Below are positions 1 through 8,513 of a stretch of DNA of 15,101 bases, one piece after another; within the stretch, counting starts at the first letter, position 1; the number at the start of each line of letters is the position of its first letter. Source of the stretch: Pelosinus fermentans (GTDB lineage: Bacteria; Bacillota; Negativicutes; DSM-13327); assembly GCA_002434245.1 (NCBI GenBank), contig DJJR01000008.1, positions 1 through 15,101 on the forward strand, given 5' to 3'. Both the position numbers and the translations under genes were made by a program. The notes under the pieces are model-generated. The model had not been told where the DNA came from, did no database searches, and saw only the letters and a program-made list of their open reading frames with translations.

Positions 1-81
1 AATAACTGTCGCTGCTTCTTCCGCGCTCACGATTTTAGCATGAAGCGCTTTATTACGCACACGATCTTTGATATCAATCAT
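1..81 (-). CDS. Acetyl-CoA hydrolase / CoA-transferase family protein, N-terminal 27 codons (runs off the left edge)
   Basis: Only the start of the gene is present. The peptide opens with MIDIKDRVRNKALHAKI and continues into SAEEAATVI, the typical N-terminus of the acetyl-CoA hydrolase / succinyl-CoA:acetate CoA-transferase family (recalled members begin with an RIRN.AL..K motif followed by a .A..A..LI helix). The ATG is supported by GGAGG at 93-97, 11 bases upstream. It begins 30 bases after the rex stop, so the two are probably co-transcribed. In propionate producers such enzymes move CoA between succinate, acetate and propionate, which would fit the methylmalonyl-CoA genes at the other end of the window. 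Substrate choice cannot be read from 27 residues. A second fragment of this family appears at 15026-15100. Confidence 0.72.
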   Translation of the reverse strand, partial: MIDIKDRVRNKALHAKIVSAEEAATVI

Positions 82-111
82 TTTAACACTTTCCTCCATA
101 CATTTGAGTGA

Positions 112-762
112 TTAATTTGTTGGTGTCTGCCGGGCTAAGTAGAAGGATAAGCTACTTAATCCTACTGACAAGTCTTCATTGATAACTCGAACAGCTTCAG
201 GCACCTTGATTTTTCTCGGGGCAAAATTCCATATGCCCCGTACTCCAGCAGCAACTAATTGATCAGCTACTTCCTGAGCATACATTTCGGGCACGGCAAT
301 AATGCCAATGTGAATTGTCCTTTCCTCCATCACCTCTTTTAAGCGGTCTAAATGAAAGACCTCTGTACCTTTTATACATTGCCCAATTTTATTGGGATCA
401 ACATCAAACATAGCTACTAAATTGAAACCCAGGGAATCAAAATTACGGTAATTAGCCAATGCCCAGCCTAAGTGTCCTACACCCACCACAGCAATATGCC
501 AATTGTAATCAAGTCCTAAGATTTCTCCTATATTGCGAATGAGTTCACTCACATAATAGCCAACACCCTTTTTGCCAAATTGACCAAAAGATGCTAAATC
601 TTTACGAATTTGTTCCGGAGTCACCCCTAAACGCTGCCCCAGTTCTTCTGAAGAAATAATCTCCATACTTTCTTCCTGACTTAGCCTTAAGGTCCGAAAA
701 TATAATGGTAAACGATCTATCGTAGCCTTGGAAATGGAAATTTTGTCTTTACTGTCTTTCAA
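112..762 (-). CDS. rex: Redox-sensing transcriptional repressor Rex
   Basis: This is a 216-residue cytoplasmic DNA-binding repressor that senses the NADH/NAD+ ratio. Residues 1-80 form the winged-helix domain; the recognition segment IRKDLASFGQFGKKGVGY (52-69) is the classic Rex signature. A Rossmann NAD(H) domain follows, with GVGHLG at 94-99 and the acidic end of strand two in MFDVDPNKIG. The length matches the family. The start codon is TTG (760-762), supported by GGAGG at 771-775 eight bases upstream; no better ATG is present. Rex normally represses fermentation genes when NADH is low, and here the CoA-transferase gene lies directly downstream, so rex probably heads a small operon that includes one of its functional targets. 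A possible operator lies upstream at 840-857. Confidence 0.96.
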   Translation of the reverse strand: MKDSKDKISISKATIDRLPLYFRTLRLSQEESMEIISSEELGQRLGVTPEQIRKDLASFGQFGKKGVGYYVSELIRNIGEILGLDYNWHIAVVGVGHLGWALANYRNFDSLGFNLVAMFDVDPNKIGQCIKGTEVFHLDRLKEVMEERTIHIGIIAVPEMYAQEVADQLVAAGVRGIWNFAPRKIKVPEAVRVINEDLSVGLSSLSFYLARQTPTN

Positions 763-839
763 GCCAGAATCCTCCCTCGAATGTAAGTGGCGAATGAGCA
801 GTTAACATTCTTTTCTCTATTTTCTCTCATTTCTCTAGT

Positions 840-857
840 ATGTACAATTTCTCACAT
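840..857. promoter_or_regulatory. Candidate Rex-box-like palindrome upstream of rex
   Basis: On the minus strand this reads ATGTGA, GAAATT, GTACAT. The left half matches the known Rex half-site TTGTGA at 5 of 6 positions, while the right half matches TCACAA at only 3 of 6. The flanking symmetry TATGT/ACATA (839-843 and 854-858) adds to the dyad. It lies 77 bases before the rex start codon, where an autoregulatory operator would be expected. The half-site match is seen in the sequence; Rex binding is inferred and weakly supported. Confidence 0.35.
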
Positions 858-1034
858 AAACTAAAAAATCCTGCCTCTTATTAAGATATTATTTTATTTT
901 TATTTAAATTTTTTAATTATTTTCAACATATTCTTACTTTTTATGCTAAAAATACATTTTAATTCCTTCTATTCTATGTAATATGCAATTAACGCATAAA
1001 CCGCATTCTCAAAGGCTTTGTTTTCCTTGATAGC

Positions 1035-1062
1035 AAAAATAGAGCACGATGGCTCTATTTTT
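1035..1062 (-). terminator. Rho-independent terminator after the O-antigen-ligase-like gene
   Basis: Eleven perfect base pairs (1035-1045 with 1052-1062) enclose a six-base loop. The stem is GC-rich near the loop (AGAGC/GCTCT) and ends in A/T runs on both sides, so on the minus strand it ends in a U-tract. It starts 12 bases beyond the stop codon at 1075. Because it is symmetric it could work in both directions. Confidence 0.8.
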
Positions 1063-1074
1063 TGTAACAATACT

Positions 1075-2337
1075 CTATATTACTTTTTTCAATCGAAAAT
1101 TCTGATCTTGCCGCTGATTATTTTGCTGCCAAACTACTACAATGAGTGCATTCAATAACCAAAACAACATGGAAAGCTGTATATTAAACATTACATAATC
1201 CGTAAATCCATTTACAATCAAACCAAATATCGCTCCTACAATTCCTAACATAATTCCGGATGACCATCGAAAAGACTCTCTTACTGAAGATAAGGCTAAA
1301 CGCAAATGTCCACACATAATTGTCAAAAAGGTAATCAAACCCGGAATACCAATTTCAGCAGCAATATTTAAATACATATTATGAGCATGAAAAATCTTAG
1401 TATTCGGATTATTTATGAAAAAATCGTAGTCGGGATATACCATCCAATAAGCTCCCCAACCAATGCCCAAAAATGGCTTATTTGCAATCATCGCAATTGT
1501 ACTTTCCCATAGAGCCAATCGAAGCGTTGATGAAGTATCGGTAGGGTTCATAATTGACATGAGCCGCTCTAGTAATGCATCATGAGCAAAAAATGCAATA
1601 ACAGGCAATAACAACAGCAGCCAAAATACTTTACGATTGCACAACATACCATACATAGCTACAATGGCTAATACGCTAAGCCAGGCACCTCGCGAGTAAG
1701 TAAGAAGTAAACATCCGCCAAACAAGATTACTAACACAGAATATACTATTTTATACTTATTCTCCTGAGCTTTGTATCCTATACCTGAAGCAATTGCCAT
1801 CATGGTAACTAAAAACCCAGCCAATAAATTAGGATTTTCCAGAGTAGAAAAAACTCGCATCTTTAGATCTGGAAACTGTTCTCCGTCTACCCACTCAAGA
1901 GCTGAAAGGGTCGATCCAAAGAAATATTGATAAAAGCCATACAGAGAAACCACTACCGCCGATGTTAACATACTCCATATAAGTCGTTTTACTTGACTGC
2001 TAGAGCGCATATTATTGACAACCAAATAATAAAGTAATATGTATCTTCCCATTAAGTTGTAATAATTATAAAAACTAAAGTCTCTATCAGGGGATGCCAA
2101 AATAGAAGCAGCCGATAATAGGACTAACAAAGCTATACCTGCATCAAAAGGGGTCGCCTTAAAATCCATTTTTTGCTGAACTATGATCTTTCCCAGCCAT
2201 AACAAAGCACCTAGACCTAGAAAGATACTGCTCCATTTAAGAGACAATGGCAAAAAAAAGGTCACCGCCAGTATGCAGTGCTCAATCAAATATTCTAAAA
2301 AATACTGGGTATGGGTAGTTCTATATGTTATATACAT
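1075..2337 (-). CDS. O-antigen ligase / Wzy polymerase family membrane protein
   Basis: This is a 420-residue, highly hydrophobic protein with about ten to twelve predicted membrane spans. It resembles the Wzy_C/WaaL family, which joins or polymerises lipid-linked glycans on the outer face of the inner membrane. Diagnostic features are the long periplasmic loop before the conserved HAHN at 317-320 (followed by MYLNIAAEIGIPGL) and the upstream YSRGAW segment near residue 214. These carry the His and Arg that ligases and polymerases of this fold usually need. The ATG follows a GGGTGA ribosome site. It stands alone between folC and rex with no other glycan genes nearby, so its substrate (O-antigen, capsule or protein glycan) is unknown. 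Its presence is consistent with a diderm cell. Confidence 0.85.
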   Translation of the reverse strand: MYITYRTTHTQYFLEYLIEHCILAVTFFLPLSLKWSSIFLGLGALLWLGKIIVQQKMDFKATPFDAGIALLVLLSAASILASPDRDFSFYNYYNLMGRYILLYYLVVNNMRSSSQVKRLIWSMLTSAVVVSLYGFYQYFFGSTLSALEWVDGEQFPDLKMRVFSTLENPNLLAGFLVTMMAIASGIGYKAQENKYKIVYSVLVILFGGCLLLTYSRGAWLSVLAIVAMYGMLCNRKVFWLLLLLPVIAFFAHDALLERLMSIMNPTDTSSTLRLALWESTIAMIANKPFLGIGWGAYWMVYPDYDFFINNPNTKIFHAHNMYLNIAAEIGIPGLITFLTIMCGHLRLALSSVRESFRWSSGIMLGIVGAIFGLIVNGFTDYVMFNIQLSMLFWLLNALIVVVWQQNNQRQDQNFRLKKVI

Positions 2338-2450
2338 AAATTCACCCGTCTAATAGCACTTACCATATAGTATTTTCTACGTACTCATACTATTTAGCAA
2401 CTGCCAAATTCAATACCATTTTTAATTATAGCTAAGAAAGAGCCATTTGT

Positions 2451-3734
2451 CTAGCTACATATTATTTTTCGAACGGCACCAATTAGATATAAGGAACCGG
2501 CAACACAAAGAATATCTTCTTCACCGGCTAGTAATTTGGCACGTTTTACCCCCTCTTCAATTGAAGAGGCGATTTCTACATGTTCAGCTCTTATTTCCCG
2601 GGCAACCATTTCTGGTTTTCCTGCTCTTTCAGATATAGGGGCCACAACAACTACTTTATCTTGCAATCGTATTAATGTGGTAACCATAGTCTTCACATCT
2701 TTATCTTGTAAAATTCCTAACAAGAAAACTATTTTTTTTCCTTTACAAAATCGATCTAAATTTTCCCGCAGTGCTCTTATCCCATCTGGATTATGGGCAC
2801 CGTCAATAATCACAGTCGGTCGTCCAGGCATTACCTCAAATCGTCCAGGCCACCTTACTGTCAATAGTCCCTTTTCGATTGCAGATAGATCAATACGTCT
2901 TTCATCTTTTCCCAGAACCATTGCAGCCATAACTGCTACTGCACAATTATCGACTTGATGTCCGCCTAGAAGATTAACAAGAAAGGGAACAGCTTTTCTT
3001 TCGGTTCCAACCGCAACCATTACTCTTTGATATTCTCCTTCCATTTCAAGAAATGCTGCTGAAAAATCTTCTCTGTATACGTAACAAGTTGCTTCGCTTT
3101 TTTGTGAAATATTTTTTATAACATCTAAAGCTTCTCCTTGGGCACCTGTAATCACCGGGACATTTGTTTTAATAATTCCTGATTTATGATAGGCAATTTC
3201 CCTTACGGTGCTGCCACATTTATCTGTATGGTCCAAAGTAACGTTAGTAATCACTGCTATTTCAGGCATAATCACATTCGTTGAATCTAAAAGCCCGCCC
3301 AAACCAACTTCAATGACAGCATACTCCACGCCACAGGCTGCAAAATAATAAAACGCAGCTGCCGTTAGCACTTCAAATTCAGTTGGATGACCTAATCCTT
3401 GCGCTACTATTTTATCCATAAATCTACTTGTATACGCAATAGCCTCTCCAAATTCATCAGGAGTAATTTCTTTTCCATTCACAATCATACGTTCTGTATA
3501 AGCAGTTAAATGGGGCGATGTATACATACCTGTTTTAATTCCTGAAGACCTTAGAATGGATGCTAACATTGCTGTCGTTGATCCTTTGCCATTAGTACCT
3601 GCTACATGAATGGTTTTAAATTTCCTTTCTGGATGGTCCATCAATTCTAATAGTTTTTCAATTCTGGCTAAACCTAAATTAATGCCAAACTTAGTTAGAT
3701 TCGCTAAATAGGTTAGGGATTCTTCATATGTCAT
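2451..3734 (-). CDS. folC: Bifunctional folylpolyglutamate synthase / dihydrofolate synthase
   Basis: This Mur-ligase-family cytoplasmic enzyme adds glutamate to dihydropteroate and/or folates using ATP. The P-loop HVAGTNGKGST lies at about residues 43-53, followed by the SPHL loop, the VIEVGLGGLLDSTN segment of the active site and the C-terminal IIDGAHNPDG motif. The chosen start, ATG 3734, gives 427 residues, normal for the family; GGAAGG/AGGTG lies about eight bases upstream. An in-frame TTG at 3752 sits inside that ribosome site and was rejected. The gene lies 176 bases downstream of valS, in the valS-folC order common in Firmicutes. A repeat element with a T-tract lies between them, so co-transcription may be partial. 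Confidence 0.96.
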   Translation of the reverse strand: MTYEESLTYLANLTKFGINLGLARIEKLLELMDHPERKFKTIHVAGTNGKGSTTAMLASILRSSGIKTGMYTSPHLTAYTERMIVNGKEITPDEFGEAIAYTSRFMDKIVAQGLGHPTEFEVLTAAAFYYFAACGVEYAVIEVGLGGLLDSTNVIMPEIAVITNVTLDHTDKCGSTVREIAYHKSGIIKTNVPVITGAQGEALDVIKNISQKSEATCYVYREDFSAAFLEMEGEYQRVMVAVGTERKAVPFLVNLLGGHQVDNCAVAVMAAMVLGKDERRIDLSAIEKGLLTVRWPGRFEVMPGRPTVIIDGAHNPDGIRALRENLDRFCKGKKIVFLLGILQDKDVKTMVTTLIRLQDKVVVVAPISERAGKPEMVAREIRAEHVEIASSIEEGVKRAKLLAGEEDILCVAGSLYLIGAVRKIICS

Positions 3735-3778
3735 TGTTTTCACACCTTCCAAAATAAGCTACAAAGTAGAGAAAAAAG

Positions 3779-3874
3779 GAACCACAAAAGCACAAAGGAC
3801 ACAGAGGAAACTATACGAAACTTCCTACATACCTACTTTATATGCCTTATATCGGCACTGTACCTTTGTGGTTC
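3779..3874. repeat. Intergenic inverted-repeat element with CACAGAG-type arm (between valS and folC)
   Basis: GAACCACAAA at 3779-3788 is matched by its exact complement TTTGTGGTTC at 3865-3874, framing a 96-base element. The left arm continues as a purine-rich series of CACAAAG/CACAGAG units to 3810. A smaller internal dyad, AGGAA/TTCCT (3805-3809 and 3822-3826), lies inside. On the minus strand the element is followed by CTTTTTTCTC (3770-3778), so it may also act as a terminator after valS. A related arm occurs at 6643-6673. Confidence 0.6.
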
Positions 3875-3910
3875 ACAAATCATACCACTCTATTTATTAC
3901 CTTATATTCT

Positions 3911-6589
3911 CTACAGCGTAGCCAAATAAGCCAAGCGTTCCCGAATTGCTGTTTGTTTTTCTTGATACTCTTCTGCTTTTGCTTTTTCTTTTGCAATCAC
4001 TTCTGATGGTGCCTTCGCTACAAAACCTTCATTGGAAAGCTTTCCATCAATACGGGCAATTTCTTTGCCTAATGTTGTTAATTCTTTATTTAAGCGAAGA
4101 GATTCTTTTTCTATATCAATTAAACCTTTTAATGGCAGGTAAATTTCCACACCACTCACTACTGCAGTCATAGCATTATCTGGTTTGGCGTCATCGGCTC
4201 CTAACAATTGGACTGACTCTGCTGAAGCCAGAGTTTTTATATACTGTAAATTACTTGCAAACACCTGCTGAAATTCACTAGCTGTAATTTGCAAAATAAC
4301 TTTACTCTTTTTCCCTGGCGGCACGTTCACTTCCGCTCTCATATTGCGAATTGACTTAATGGTTTCCATCATTGTAACCATCTGTTGTTCGGTATCTTCA
4401 TTAACAAGTACTGCTGAATTGTCATTAGGCCACTCAGCTACCATGATGCTCTGTCCCTCATGAGGCAAGTGCTGCCAAATACTTTCTGTAATAAATGGCA
4501 TAAATGGATGCAAAAGTTTTAACGTATTTTCTAATACATACCATAAAACATACTGAGCAGTATTCCGAGCCGCCACTGCTTCTTTGTTGTACAATCTGGC
4601 TTTTGCCATTTCAATGTACCAGTCGCAATATTCATTCCAAATAAATTCATATAACAGACGGGCTGCTTCTCCTAATTCAAAGCGTTCTAAATTACGAGTT
4701 ACTTCACTCACCGTCTTAGCGTAACGGCTTAATATCCATTTATCTGCTAATGTAAAATAATCCTTCTCCTTGGCTGCCGTACCATAACTTGCTAATTGTT
4801 CCACAGTAGTTACGTCTTCTAAATTCATCAATACAAAGCGGGACGCATTCCAAAGCTTATTGGCAAAATTACGACTAGATTCTACCCGCTCCCAATAAAA
4901 ACGCATATCATTTCCCGGCGTATTACCAGTCACTAATGTAAAACGCAGCGTATCTGCACCATTTTTGTCAATAACCTCTAGTGGATCAATCCCATTTCCT
5001 AAGGATTTACTCATTTTACGTCCTTGTGAGTCACGCACCAAGCCATGAATAAATACATGTTTAAAAGGAATTTCCTTCTTAAATTCTAAACCCATCATAA
5101 TCATTCTGGCTACCCAGAAGAAAATAATGTCATACCCAGTTACCAGCACACTTGTCGGGTAAAACTGCTCTAATTCTTCTGTATCTTCTGGCCATCCCAT
5201 AGTAGAAAAGGGCCATAATCCGGAACTAAACCAAGTATCTAATACATCCTCATCTTGTTCTATGCGATGACTGCCGCATTTAGGGCATGCAGTAACTGCT
5301 TCACGAGCTACAATGGTTTCTCCACATTCACAATACCAAGCTGGAATACGATGTCCCCACCAAAGCTGGCGAGAAATGCACCAATCCCTTATATTCTCCA
5401 TCCAATTAATATAGGTTTTAGTAAATCGTTCAGGTACAAACTGAATGGCACCTGTTGTTACAGCCTCAATTGCCGGCTCTGCTAATGATTGAATTTTAAC
5501 AAACCATTGCTTAGATACTAATGGCTCAACAACAGTAGTACAACGCTGGCAATGCCCTACAGCATGCATATGGTCATCCACTTTTACCAAAGAACCTATT
5601 TCATCTAAGTCAGCAACCAATGTTTTACGACACTCATAACGATCCAGCCCTGCATATTTGCCAGTATCCGCTGCCATTGTACCATCGTTAGCAATTACAA
5701 CGATTTGGGGTAAATTATGACGCAGCCCCATTTCAAAATCATTCGGATCATGAGCAGGCGTAATCTTAACAGCACCTGTACCAAAAGTAGGATCTACATA
5801 TTCATCTGCAATAACCGGAATCAGCCGTCCTACTAAAGGCAATACTAATTGTTTCCCAATTAATTCACGATAACGAGCATCTTCCGGATTTACAGCTACT
5901 GCTGTATCACCCAGCATGGTTTCTGGCCGAGTCGTAGCCACCGTGACATATTCCCCCTGGCTTCCTTTTACCAGATAACGAACATGATATAAATTCCCTG
6001 GTTTTTCTTCATGTTCTACTTCAATATCGCTAAGTGCAGTATTACAACGAGGGCACCAGTTGGTAATGCGGTTTCCTTGATAAATAAGTCCCTTCTCATA
6101 TAATGAGACAAAAACCTCACGCACTGCTTCAGAGCAGCCTTCATCCATAGTAAAGCGCTCTCTTTGCCAATCACAAGAAGCACCTAAACTTTTTAATTGT
6201 TTAATAATGCGATCCCCATACTGCTCTTTCCATTCCCAAACTTTTTCGATAAACTTCTCACGCCCCAGCTCGTGACGAGAGCTGCCTTCTTTAACCAACA
6301 TTTCTTCTACTTTTATTTGCGTAGCAATACCAGCATGGTCGGTTCCTGGCATCCACAAGGTATTATAGCCTTGCATACGGCGAAAACGAATTAGAATGTC
6401 CTGTAAGGCATTATCTAAAGCATGGCCCATATGTAACTGCCCAGTTACATTAGGCGGGGGAATTACAATGCTAAAAGGTTTTTTATCCTTATTTACTTCC
6501 TCATGAAAAAAGCCATTATCTTCCCAATATTTATACCACTTTTCTTCCACTGCCTGTGGGTCATACACCGTTGGAATGTTCTTTTCCAT
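3911..6589 (-). CDS. valS: Valyl-tRNA synthetase
   Basis: This 892-residue class I aminoacyl-tRNA synthetase attaches valine to tRNA-Val. The ATP-binding signatures are HMGH at 53-56 (after PPPNVTGQL) and KMSKS at 525-529. Between them lies the editing (CP1) domain with [19 protein letters not shown] and [17 protein letters not shown], and a zinc-type [10 protein letters not shown] knuckle precedes it. The C-terminal ~65 residues form the coiled-coil arm typical of ValRS, rich in Lys and Glu. The ATG is supported by AGGAGG at 6598-6603. Transcription is governed by the T-box leader at 6676-6931, so uncharged tRNA-Val should raise expression. The length and all motifs look intact. Confidence 0.98.
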   Translation of the reverse strand: MEKNIPTVYDPQAVEEKWYKYWEDNGFFHEEVNKDKKPFSIVIPPPNVTGQLHMGHALDNALQDILIRFRRMQGYNTLWMPGTDHAGIATQIKVEEMLVKEGSSRHELGREKFIEKVWEWKEQYGDRIIKQLKSLGASCDWQRERFTMDEGCSEAVREVFVSLYEKGLIYQGNRITNWCPRCNTALSDIEVEHEEKPGNLYHVRYLVKGSQGEYVTVATTRPETMLGDTAVAVNPEDARYRELIGKQLVLPLVGRLIPVIADEYVDPTFGTGAVKITPAHDPNDFEMGLRHNLPQIVVIANDGTMAADTGKYAGLDRYECRKTLVADLDEIGSLVKVDDHMHAVGHCQRCTTVVEPLVSKQWFVKIQSLAEPAIEAVTTGAIQFVPERFTKTYINWMENIRDWCISRQLWWGHRIPAWYCECGETIVAREAVTACPKCGSHRIEQDEDVLDTWFSSGLWPFSTMGWPEDTEELEQFYPTSVLVTGYDIIFFWVARMIMMGLEFKKEIPFKHVFIHGLVRDSQGRKMSKSLGNGIDPLEVIDKNGADTLRFTLVTGNTPGNDMRFYWERVESSRNFANKLWNASRFVLMNLEDVTTVEQLASYGTAAKEKDYFTLADKWILSRYAKTVSEVTRNLERFELGEAARLLYEFIWNEYCDWYIEMAKARLYNKEAVAARNTAQYVLWYVLENTLKLLHPFMPFITESIWQHLPHEGQSIMVAEWPNDNSAVLVNEDTEQQMVTMMETIKSIRNMRAEVNVPPGKKSKVILQITASEFQQVFASNLQYIKTLASAESVQLLGADDAKPDNAMTAVVSGVEIYLPLKGLIDIEKESLRLNKELTTLGKEIARIDGKLSNEGFVAKAPSEVIAKEKAKAEEYQEKQTAIRERLAYLATL

Positions 6590-6642
6590 CTAGAGAGCCT
6601 CCTGCTATTTAATAATAATAGAAAATATTTAGGCGTTCTTTT

Positions 6643-6673
6643 AACCAAAGAGGCGCAGAGAACGCAGAGAAAA
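6643..6673. repeat. Second CACAGAG-type repeat arm in the valS leader
   Basis: This 31-base stretch aligns without gaps to 3780-3810, with 23 identical positions. Most differences are A/G exchanges, and the AACCA start and CAGAG units are conserved. It lies between the T-box terminator and the valS ribosome site. Its end also forms a local dyad, GCGTTCT (6633-6639) with AGAACGC (6659-6665), so it may fold in the mRNA. Together with the copy at 3779-3874 it brackets valS. Confidence 0.5.
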
Positions 6674-6675
6674 TA

Positions 6676-6711
6676 ATAAAAAGCTCTTTCATCCTAAAAG
6701 GACGAAAGAGC
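6676..6711 (-). terminator. T-box-controlled intrinsic terminator of valS
   Basis: Twelve base pairs (6683-6694 with 6700-6711, one G·U) close a five-base loop. On the minus strand the stem is followed by TTTTT and further T-rich sequence. It is the off-state hairpin of the T-box: the 5' arm overlaps the bases just after the T-box core, so antiterminator formation would exclude it. Confidence 0.92.
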
Positions 6712-6931
6712 ATACTTTCGTGGTACCACCTTGTTTCTTTGAGATAACTCTATTCTTTAGAATCACTCAAACTCCAGTGCCATAACGGGGCATACCGACT
6801 GCACCTACTATCATTTCAATGCAATAGCTCCAGGACTACCTTCCGTTATCCCACTTCCGAGAGATCTTTCAGCCAAGGATCTCCTCTCTATACGGCGGTA
6901 ATAACGTACTCCTTCCTATCATAGCCTCTAA
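6676..6931 (-). ncRNA. T-box leader (tRNA-Val sensing) of valS
   Basis: The T-box core AGGTGGTACCACG lies at 6719-6731, just before the terminator stem. Stem I is recognisable upstream. An AGTA loop-E segment is followed by a CGTTAT/ATAACG helix. A GAGA..GATC/GATCTCTC distal arm carries the GGCTGAAAG loop, and the 3' side has the conserved CTGGAGC. Immediately after the paired ATAACG comes GAA, one G, then GTA at 6837-6839, which is the position of the specifier; GUA is a valine codon. A further hairpin (TTTGAG with CTCAAA) fits Stem III. Uncharged tRNA-Val would pair with GUA and the T-box, stabilise the antiterminator and allow valS expression. The class is certain; the exact fold was drawn by eye. 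Confidence 0.94.
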
Positions 6932-6937
6932 AAATAT

Positions 6938-6969
6938 ATACTATATACTATACCCATAGTATATAGTAT
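6938..6969. repeat. 32-base palindrome over the valS promoter
   Basis: Fourteen perfectly complementary bases (6938-6951 and 6956-6969) flank the four-base centre ACCC. The arms consist of TATACTATA-type steps. The palindrome covers most of the -35/-10 spacer, the -10 box and the likely transcription start. Confidence 0.75.
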
Positions 6970-6976
6970 TTGTCAA
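6947..6976 (-). promoter_or_regulatory. SigA-type promoter of valS
   Basis: A perfect -35 box, TTGACA (6971-6976), is followed after 18 bases by TATAGT (6947-6952), five of six matches to TATAAT. It lies about 20 bases upstream of T-box Stem I, so the transcript would begin near 6940. Confidence 0.85.
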
Positions 6977-7046
6977 GAATACATACAAGATTCTATACTC
7001 TATAAATAAATATTCACTCAATTATCAGCTTATCTCATACCTATAG

Positions 7047-8333
7047 TTATCCAAGATACCTTAAATAAATATATACACTAGAAATCACAATTGATAATAT
7101 CATTAACGGAAATGCCACTTTAAAGTATTTTATGAAAGAAATGCTATGACCATTTTGTGCGGCCAGCCCAACAACAATCACATTAGCGCTAGCTCCAATT
7201 AATGTACCATTTCCTCCTAGACAAGCTCCCAGGGCTAAACTCCACCAGAGAGGTTCAAGATTAGCAACGCCCATGGTTCCCATTTCTTTGATAAGGGGAA
7301 TCATCGTAGCCACAAAGGGAATATTATCAACAAAAGCCGAAGCAATCGCACTCAGCCACAAGATCACCATTGCAGTAGCGACAGAATTACCTGCCGTTAA
7401 ATTCATTAGATCCTGGGCTAATACAGAAATAATACCCGTCTCAACTAATCCAGACACTAGGATAAATAAGCCAACGAAGAAGAAAATCGTTAACCATTCA
7501 ATTTTGTGAAAAATCCTTTCCAGCTCATGTTCTGATTGGGCATAGGTCATGATTAATAATAATACTGCTCCGGAAAGGGCAACCGTAGCCGACTCTAAAT
7601 GAAGAACCTGATGAAAGCAGAAAGCGCCGATAGTAATTGAAAGGACAAACAACGATTTTTTAAGCAAAGGAATATCTTGAAGTTGCTTTTTCTCATCCAG
7701 TTCCATTACTTTCGCTTTAAGTTCCTCCGTAGTCTTCAGACGATTGCGATAAATAAGCACCAATATCCCTAAGGTAATAACCAGAATAAAGCATGAAATC
7801 AATGCTAAATTATTAATAAATGCTGCAAATGTTAACTCTTTCACGGCACTGCCAATCATAATATTGGGAGGATCACCAATCAGGGTTGCTGTACCGCCAA
7901 TATTTGACGATATAATTTCTGTAATTAAATAAGGTATTGGCGTAACTTTCAACTGAGCGGTAATGCTGAAAATAACAGGAGTCATTAAAAGCACCGTTGT
8001 TACGTTGTCTAAAAGTGCCGAACTTACAGCAGTTAAAATAGCAAGGGAAACTAAGAGCTTCACAGGATCAGCATTCACTTTTTTAGCTGCCCATATTGCT
8101 AAATAATTAAATAAGCCTGTTTGACTAACAATCGAGACCATAATCATCATCCCGATCAAAAGTCCAATTGTATTAAAATCAATATGATGAAACGCGGTTT
8201 CTTGATTAATTACCTGAAAAAGAATTAATAAAACAGCTCCTCCCAAAGCAGTAATTGTACGATGAATCTTTTCTGAAATAATTAAGGCATATGCCACTAA
8301 AAACACAATGACCGCAATAAGTGATTTTTCCAT
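7047..8333 (-). CDS. ArsB/NhaD-type ion transporter (Na+/H+ antiporter or anion permease)
   Basis: This 428-residue inner-membrane protein has about eleven hydrophobic spans and the internal two-fold repeat of the ion-transporter superfamily (ArsB/NhaD/P-protein branch). The first half carries SSALLDNVTTVLLMTP and GGTATLIGDPPNIMIG; the second carries ASAFVDNIPFVATMIPL and GGNGTLIGASANVIVVG, the matching re-entrant hairpins. The cytoplasmic link between halves is charged (RLKTTEELKAKVMELDEKKQ). The start was placed at ATG 8333, which has GAGGAG seven bases upstream; an in-frame ATG at 8384 lacks a well-placed ribosome site. Its cargo is not certain: DN and DPPN motifs occur in Na+/H+ antiporters and arsenite or citrate permeases alike. 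It has its own promoter and a long structured leader. Confidence 0.85.
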   Translation of the reverse strand: MEKSLIAVIVFLVAYALIISEKIHRTITALGGAVLLILFQVINQETAFHHIDFNTIGLLIGMMIMVSIVSQTGLFNYLAIWAAKKVNADPVKLLVSLAILTAVSSALLDNVTTVLLMTPVIFSITAQLKVTPIPYLITEIISSNIGGTATLIGDPPNIMIGSAVKELTFAAFINNLALISCFILVITLGILVLIYRNRLKTTEELKAKVMELDEKKQLQDIPLLKKSLFVLSITIGAFCFHQVLHLESATVALSGAVLLLIMTYAQSEHELERIFHKIEWLTIFFFVGLFILVSGLVETGIISVLAQDLMNLTAGNSVATAMVILWLSAIASAFVDNIPFVATMIPLIKEMGTMGVANLEPLWWSLALGACLGGNGTLIGASANVIVVGLAAQNGHSISFIKYFKVAFPLMILSIVISSVYIYLRYLG

Positions 8334-8451
8334 ATAACGTCTCCTCTTATTCCTAGTATTCGATGATAACCTTATAAAACTCATTCATTGCAATTTTGTT
8401 CCTAATCATTACATTCAACCCCTTTTCGCCCTTAGTCTTCCCCAAAAATGC

Positions 8452-8481
8452 AAAAAGAAGCCTGCCGGGTGACAGACTCCT
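8452..8481 (-). terminator. Terminator-like hairpin in the leader of the ion transporter
   Basis: On the minus strand AGGAGTCTGTC (8471-8481) pairs with GGCAGGCTTCT (8456-8466) over eleven base pairs including three G·U pairs, with loop ACCC, and five Ts follow (8452-8456). It ends the exonuclease transcript but also lies between the candidate promoter at 8564-8593 and the transporter start, about 120 bases before the start codon. Confidence 0.75.
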
Positions 8482-8513
8482 CCATAAACGTTTCCATATG
8501 TATTTGTTTAGCG

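Larger units (their letters stand above)
763..1074 (-). other. Intergenic region between the O-antigen-ligase-like gene and rex
   Basis: This 312-base gap holds, in the direction of transcription, the terminator of the upstream gene (about 1035-1062), a very AT-rich stretch (about 870-1000) with no clear gene, the candidate Rex-box (840-857) and the rex ribosome site (771-775). No convincing consensus promoter stands out; TTGTAC or TTTAGT elements near 843-865 are possible but poor. No small ORF with a ribosome site was found. Confidence 0.6.

Noticed and set aside
2338..2450. Promoter before the O-antigen-ligase-like gene (ATTGAA and TAGTAT, 16 bases apart)
   Set aside because: Both boxes are imperfect and several alternatives score equally by eye, so no single promoter can be called.
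2536..2958. Plus-strand open frame of 140 codons inside folC
   Set aside because: It is antisense to a conserved gene, has no ribosome site and resembles no family.
8435..8497. Possible leader peptide (about 20 codons, minus strand) across the 8452-8481 terminator
   Set aside because: No ribosome site before the ATG at 8497, and no run of regulatory codons.
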